A DNA stretch of 64,000 nucleotides from Microbacterium candidum (lineage in GTDB: Bacteria; Actinomycetota; Actinomycetes; Actinomycetales; Microbacteriaceae), in NCBI RefSeq assembly GCF_030315975.1, contig NZ_JASXSZ010000001.1:682001-746000 (forward strand). Reading direction: 5' to 3'. A program made the position numbers and the translations under genes. Below, piece by piece: positions 59,775-64,000 of this stretch (position 1 is the first letter of the stretch; the number at the start of each line of letters is the position of its first letter). The notes below the pieces were generated by a model that saw only the letters and a list, made by a program, of their open reading frames with translations, was not told where the DNA came from and did not search any database.

Positions 59775-60147
59775 GGAGCTCCGCCACGGCGGCGTCCACG
59801 CCGATGATGGCGTTGGCGCGATCGACGTGCACGACGACCGGTTCGTAGGCGGCCAGTTCGGCGTCGTCGTAGTCCGCGTACGAGATCACGATGATCGTGT
59901 CGCCGGGCTGGACGAGCCGGGCGGCGGCGCCGTTGACCTGCATCTGACCCGATCCGCGCTCGCCGGCGATCGTGTAGGTCTCGAAGCGTGAGCCGTTGTC
60001 GACGTCGACGACGTGCACCTGCTCGTGGGGCAGGATGTCGGCGGCCTCCAGCAGATCGGGATCGATGGTGATCGACCCGACGTAGTGCAGGTCGCTCGCG
60101 GTGACCGTGGCGCGGTGGATCTTCGACTTGAGCATCGTCCGGCGCAT
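59758..60147 (-). CDS. panD: Aspartate 1-decarboxylase
   Basis: 129-aa pyruvoyl enzyme that converts aspartate to beta-alanine for pantothenate and CoA synthesis. The self-processing site is Gly24-Ser25 in [10 protein letters not shown], at exactly the family position when ATG 60147 is used; GAGAGGA lies upstream. Substrate-binding residues in KIHRATVT and the IVISYADY segment are present. Stands alone, without panB or panC nearby, and is divergent from the phosphoesterase gene. Confidence 0.97.
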   Translation of the reverse strand: MRRTMLKSKIHRATVTASDLHYVGSITIDPDLLEAADILPHEQVHVVDVDNGSRFETYTIAGERGSGQMQVNGAAARLVQPGDTIIVISYADYDDAELAAYEPVVVHVDRANAIIGVDAAVAELLTPAR

Positions 60148-60275
60148 GGCATCCTCTCGATGGGAACGGCGCGACCCGGCCACCGTACCCATATCTGGAC
60201 CGCATGCATAAATCGCCGTCACGGTTCGCCGCGCGGGGTCTTGCGGGGCCCGGGCGGCCGCGGGATCGTGGAGGC

Positions 60276-61436
60276 ATGGCTCGGACGGTCGACCACGTCG
60301 TGGTGTTCGTGCAGGAGAACCACACCACGGACAACTACTTCTCATCGCTGCGCGCGTGGGGCGCGAACGTCGCGACCGGCTGGCCCGCACAGCCGAACCC
60401 GCCCGCGCACGACCAGGCGCACACGCGCGCCGCCTACGCGAAGTGGCTGAAGGCGCAGCAGGCGGGGACCCCCACTCCCGCTGCGCATACGCAGATCGAC
60501 ACGGATGCGGTGCTCCCGTTCTATTCGTGGCTCGCCAAGAGCGGCGCGTTCCTGGAGAACCACTGCTCGGGGTTCGGGACGAACTCGACCCCGAACCACC
60601 TGCTGATCGTCGGCGGCCAGACGCCGACGCTGCGCAATCCGCAGCGCACGTCGCCGGAGCCCCTGTGGGACATGCCGTCCCTCCCGGCGCACGCCGCCGC
60701 GAGCGGCCTCAGCTGGAAGGCGTACACCGGCACGAGCGACTACCCCGTCGCGTTCTACTCGCAGCTGAAGGGTTCGCCGCAGATCGTCCCGTCAGCGCAG
60801 ATCGAGACGGATGCGGCCGCCGGCACGCTGCCTGACCTCTCGATGGTGTGGCACGACTCACCCGCCGACGAGCATCCGGTCGCCGACGTCACGATCGGAC
60901 AGGATGCCGTGTGGCGCGCTGTCGACGCGATCGTCCGCGGCGGGCTGTGGGATCGGACGGTGTGCCTCCTGACGTGGGACGACTGGGGCGGATTCGACGA
61001 TCACGTCGCGACGCCTGACGTCGAGCACACGCCCGACGGCGTCCAGCTCGCGTTCGGTCCGCGGGTGCCCCTGCTGATGTTCGGCGGGCCCGTCAAGGCC
61101 GGGATCGACTCGCGCTGGAACGGCCACACATCGATCCCGAAGACCGCGCTCGACCTTCTCGGACTGCCCCCGCTCGGCGTGCCGCGCGTCGACGGCGCCG
61201 CATCCCTCGCCGACCTCGTCGATCCGTCGGCTCCGCCCGCGCCCACCCCGCCCGCATTCGGCTCGGCGGTGGTGCAGCCTTCGCCGCCGCTTCCGACTCC
61301 GGCGCCGCATCCGCTTCCCGCGCCGCCCGCAGGCGGGTCGGTGCCGGTGGGTCCCGTCATCCTCAACGACGGCACGACCCTGCCGCCGCCGAACGACCAG
61401 CCCGTGGCGGTCGTCGCCCGGCACCACCGCGGCTGA
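60276..61436 (+). CDS. PF04185 phosphoesterase (phospholipase C/acid phosphatase-like)
   Basis: 386-aa protein. [21 protein letters not shown] is the family opening metal-binding motif, with [24 protein letters not shown] and [14 protein letters not shown] completing the alkaline-phosphatase-like metal site. Relatives cleave phospholipids or phosphate esters and are usually exported. No signal peptide is visible from ATG 60276 nor from the in-frame ATG 60204, so location is unclear. The last 70 residues form a Pro/Ala-rich low-complexity tail. Substrate unknown. Confidence 0.85.
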   Translation: MARTVDHVVVFVQENHTTDNYFSSLRAWGANVATGWPAQPNPPAHDQAHTRAAYAKWLKAQQAGTPTPAAHTQIDTDAVLPFYSWLAKSGAFLENHCSGFGTNSTPNHLLIVGGQTPTLRNPQRTSPEPLWDMPSLPAHAAASGLSWKAYTGTSDYPVAFYSQLKGSPQIVPSAQIETDAAAGTLPDLSMVWHDSPADEHPVADVTIGQDAVWRAVDAIVRGGLWDRTVCLLTWDDWGGFDDHVATPDVEHTPDGVQLAFGPRVPLLMFGGPVKAGIDSRWNGHTSIPKTALDLLGLPPLGVPRVDGAASLADLVDPSAPPAPTPPAFGSAVVQPSPPLPTPAPHPLPAPPAGGSVPVGPVILNDGTTLPPPNDQPVAVVARHHRG

Positions 61437-61468
61437 CCCGGGGGGACCAGCCGCAGTGGGGGCGGACC

Positions 61469-62905
61469 TCAGCCGACGCCCTCGAGCGTGTCGGTCTCGG
61501 TGTTGCCGATGCGGGCGACCACCTCGGGGTGCCGACGGCGCAGCGTTGCGAACCAGCCGACGGCGATCGCGATCGTCACCAGGAAGACATACGGGATGAC
61601 GTTCAGGGGGAACGCCGGGACCGGCCAGACGTTGGCGAAGAACACATATGCCATGGCGCCGACCGCGATGATCGCGCAGGCCCAGACGAGCTTGTTCGGC
61701 ATGCCCATCCGCCTCGTGTACGCCACGCACGCGATCGCGACGAGGGCATAGGCGATCATGTAGCCGTATGTCCCGTAGGTGTCGATCCAGACGGTGATGT
61801 CCATCGGCTGGGATCCCACGGCCAGCAGTACGACCACCGCGAGGATCGCGAGGGGACCGGCGACGAGCAGAACGCGGTGCGGCGTCAGATGCCGTTCGTG
61901 GGTGCGGCCGAAGCGCTCGGGGATGACGCCCTCCTTCCCCATCACGTACAGGACCCGCCCGACGACGTTCAAGGGTGCGACGACGACGGCGAAGAACGAC
62001 GCGCCGACGCCGAACGTGAGGATGGGCGCGAACCAGACCGGCATCCCGATCTTCGAGGCGATGTCCTCGAGCGGGCTCGCGCTGGTCGCGAGCGCGTCGC
62101 CGAGAACGGCGATCTGCGTGTACGCCGCGAAGACGTAGAGGATGCCGACGACCAGTGCGCTCCACATGATGGCGCGCGGGATCGCGGTGTACGGGTTCTT
62201 CGCCTCACGACCCAGAGCGTCGGCGGATGAGAAGCCCACGAAACCGAGGATGCCGAGGACCATGCCTGCGGCGATGCCCTGGAAGTTGGAGCCGGCGGCG
62301 ACGAGCTGCGCGGGGTCCCATGCCTTCGGACCTGCCCAGACGAGTGCGCTCACGAGGAGGATGGTGATGATCGTCACGGAGACGAGTTCGAGAACCAGCG
62401 ACACGCGCGCGGAGAGACGGATGCCGCGGATGGTGAACAGCGTCGCGAGCCCGCCGAGGACGATCGCGAGCACGATCTGCCACCCCACGCCATCGACGGG
62501 CAGCCCGAGCAGGTGCAGGAACTGCTGGACGTACGCCACCGAGCCGCCGAGCGACCCTGCCGCGATGCCCCAGCAGCCGATGACGAGCGAGACGCCGGCG
62601 AGGTAGGCGCCGGTCGGGCCGAGCCCCTTGGCGACGTAGGTGTAGAGGGAGCCGGCGGATGCATGGCGGCGGGCGAACACGACGACGCAGTATCCGACCG
62701 CCAGGATCACGATCGTCGCGAGCGCGAAGGAGTAGATCGTGCCGTTGCCGGCGCCGATGAAGATCGCGGCGGCGGTGAAGGCGATCACCGCGCTGGGGGC
62801 GATGTTGGCGATCGCCTGAGCGGCCAGTTCCGGGCCGCTCATCACGCCATGGCGGAGCCCGGCGTCGGTCGGCGACGCGCTCGTCGCCTCTCGCGTGGTG
62901 GACAT
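61469..62905 (-). CDS. APC-family amino acid permease
   Basis: 478-aa inner-membrane permease with about 12-14 hydrophobic segments; helix 1 reads IANIAPSAVIAFTAAAIFIGAGNGT and helix 6 GFVGFSSADALGREAKNPYTAIPRAI. The opening pattern resembles the ethanolamine/putrescine-type branch of the superfamily. AAGGAGAG precedes ATG 62905. It follows the zinc alcohol dehydrogenase gene by 80 bp on the same strand, so uptake of an amine or amino acid feeding an alcohol/aldehyde step is conceivable. Substrate unknown. Confidence 0.88.
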   Translation of the reverse strand: MSTTREATSASPTDAGLRHGVMSGPELAAQAIANIAPSAVIAFTAAAIFIGAGNGTIYSFALATIVILAVGYCVVVFARRHASAGSLYTYVAKGLGPTGAYLAGVSLVIGCWGIAAGSLGGSVAYVQQFLHLLGLPVDGVGWQIVLAIVLGGLATLFTIRGIRLSARVSLVLELVSVTIITILLVSALVWAGPKAWDPAQLVAAGSNFQGIAAGMVLGILGFVGFSSADALGREAKNPYTAIPRAIMWSALVVGILYVFAAYTQIAVLGDALATSASPLEDIASKIGMPVWFAPILTFGVGASFFAVVVAPLNVVGRVLYVMGKEGVIPERFGRTHERHLTPHRVLLVAGPLAILAVVVLLAVGSQPMDITVWIDTYGTYGYMIAYALVAIACVAYTRRMGMPNKLVWACAIIAVGAMAYVFFANVWPVPAFPLNVIPYVFLVTIAIAVGWFATLRRRHPEVVARIGNTETDTLEGVG

Positions 62906-62985
62906 ACAACTCTCCTTCGAATCGTGGGGGTTTCGGGTGGGTGCTGGAACAGCCGGATCGTGATCGGCGCGGGGGAGGAGGTGGT

Positions 62986-64000
62986 TCAGGGGATGAGGAG
63001 CGTACGCAGCGCCTCGCCCGACTCGAGCTCGTCGAGTGCGGCGGCGGCCTCGGACAGCGGGCGACGCCCGGAGATGAGCGGGTCGAGCTTCAGCTGCCCG
63101 TCCATGTATCGGTCGACGAGGGCGGGGATGTCGATCGAGGGACGCACCGAGCCGTAGTTGGAGCCGAGGATCCGCTGATCGGCCTCCGCGAGGACGAGCG
63201 GTTCGAACGACGCCTTCGCGCCCGTCGGGGGCAGGCCGACGATCACGGCCGCGCCGCCGAGTCCCAGCATCCGGATGGCCTGTTCGGTCGTCGAGGTGCG
63301 TCCGATCGCGTCGAACGCGTAGTCGACGCCGTCCGGGAGCAGCGCGGCCAGCTGCTCGACGGCGTCGCCCTCGGACGCGTCGATGCGGTCCGTGGCGCCG
63401 AACTGCATCGCGACCAGCGTCTTGTCCGCGCGGACGTCGATCGCGACGATGCGCTCGGCGCCTGCGAGCCGTGCACCCTGCACGACGTTCAGGCCGACGC
63501 CGCCGCAGCCGATCACGGCGACCGTCGACCCGGGTTCGACGGCCGCGGTGTTGAGCACGGCCCCGACACCGGTGGCCACCGCGCAGCCGACGACGGCGAT
63601 CACATCGAGCGGAGCGTCGTCGCGGACCTTGATCGCACCCGACGCGGGGACGACGACCTCCTCTGCGAACGACGAGACGCCGAGGTAGTGGTGGATGGGT
63701 TCACCGCCGGACGACAGACGCGAGGTCCCGTCGAACAGCACGCCCTTCGGCGCGACGAGGTTCGCGACGAGCTGGCAGCGCGCCTCGTGGCCGGAGCGGC
63801 AGTAGCGGCACTCGCCGCACGGCGGGACCCAGCTGAGGACGACATGATCGCCGATGGCCAGGCTCGTGACCCCGTCGCCCAATGCGGTGACGACCCCGGA
63901 ACCCTCGTGGCCCATGACCAGCGGCGCCGCGGCATCCCACTCGCCCCGCTTCACGTGCAGGTCGGAGTGGCACACACCGGCGGCCTCGATCCGGACGCGC
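62986..64000 (-). CDS. Zinc-dependent alcohol dehydrogenase, class III-like (5' end off the window)
   Basis: 338 codons visible, open to the right edge; only about the first 30-35 residues are missing. Catalytic zinc ligands VCHSD and GHEGSG, the structural zinc loop CGECRYCRSGHEARC, the class III-type LDVIAVVGCAVATGVGAV segment and the NAD motif VIGCGGVGLNVV are all present. Oxidises an alcohol (or S-hydroxymethyl thiol adduct) with NAD. Likely in an operon with the permease downstream. Confidence 0.93.
   Translation of the reverse strand, partial: RVRIEAAGVCHSDLHVKRGEWDAAAPLVMGHEGSGVVTALGDGVTSLAIGDHVVLSWVPPCGECRYCRSGHEARCQLVANLVAPKGVLFDGTSRLSSGGEPIHHYLGVSSFAEEVVVPASGAIKVRDDAPLDVIAVVGCAVATGVGAVLNTAAVEPGSTVAVIGCGGVGLNVVQGARLAGAERIVAIDVRADKTLVAMQFGATDRIDASEGDAVEQLAALLPDGVDYAFDAIGRTSTTEQAIRMLGLGGAAVIVGLPPTGAKASFEPLVLAEADQRILGSNYGSVRPSIDIPALVDRYMDGQLKLDPLISGRRPLSEAAAALDELESGEALRTLLIP

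Noticed and set aside
1..64000. tRNA, rRNA, CRISPR arrays, transposases, prophage or integrase genes
   Set aside because: None was recognised in intergenic regions or as coding sequence; inverted repeats found are single and positioned as terminators or operators.

Overview
The window reads as one stretch of a high-GC actinobacterial chromosome, most likely a Microbacteriaceae member such as Microbacterium. The reasons are the very high GC content, GTG/TTG starts, frequent 4-bp ATGA gene overlaps, a large NAD-glutamate dehydrogenase, and LysR/TetR/MarR-controlled catabolic operons. I saw no rRNA, tRNA, CRISPR array, insertion sequence or prophage. Genes are tightly packed, with one gap of about 300 bp. 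The genus is an inference from style, not from a marker gene.

Layout. 1-4.3 kb: 3' part missing of a giant glutamate dehydrogenase. 4.4-5.9 kb: membrane SGNH hydrolase. 6-8.6 kb: MarR regulator divergent from an MFS exporter plus aldo/keto reductase. 8.7-12.7 kb: amino-acid decarboxylase, APC permease and UspA operon facing its own LysR regulator (12.8-13.7). 13.7-19.2 kb: five-gene operon with an amidohydrolase, a polar amino-acid type ABC importer and a P1 aminopeptidase, facing a second LysR gene. 20.2-27.0 kb: six-gene coupled operon (GNAT, SIS protein, N-succinylamino-acid-racemase-like enolase, class IV aminotransferase, M19 dipeptidase fused to a glutamine amidotransferase domain, S12 serine hydrolase), facing an M20 hydrolase. 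28.3-29.4 kb: C39-like peptidase. 29.7-38.0 kb: seven-gene operon with a complete peptide ABC importer, an S66 LD-carboxypeptidase-like protein and two tandem class A beta-lactamase-like proteins.

38.2-40.4 kb: flavohemoglobin, DivIVA-like coiled-coil protein and truncated hemoglobin. 40.5-44.3 kb: APC permease and the Kup potassium transporter. 44.3-57.6 kb: a catabolic region with aldehyde dehydrogenase, TetR, enoyl-CoA hydratase, an ABC importer, ThDP enzyme, medium-chain dehydrogenase, an amidohydrolase with lost metal ligands, NDP-forming acyl-CoA synthetase and FMN hydroxyacid oxidase. A TetR-type palindrome sits in front of the two outward-facing genes. 57.7-64 kb: T5orf172/GIY-YIG protein, TIGR01777 epimerase, DUF4166 protein, panD, PF04185 phosphoesterase, APC permease and a truncated zinc alcohol dehydrogenase.

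How it works together. The most coherent theme is 13.7-38 kb. Two importers, D-aware peptidases (P1, S12, M19, S66), a fold-type IV aminotransferase and a complete succinyltransferase/racemase/desuccinylase set would let the cell import peptides containing D-residues (peptidoglycan stem peptides are the obvious source), cut them, and turn the D-amino acids into L-amino acids. The second theme is a likely 2-hydroxyacid/2-oxoacid to acyl-CoA route at 44-57.6 kb. Both are inferences from gene content.
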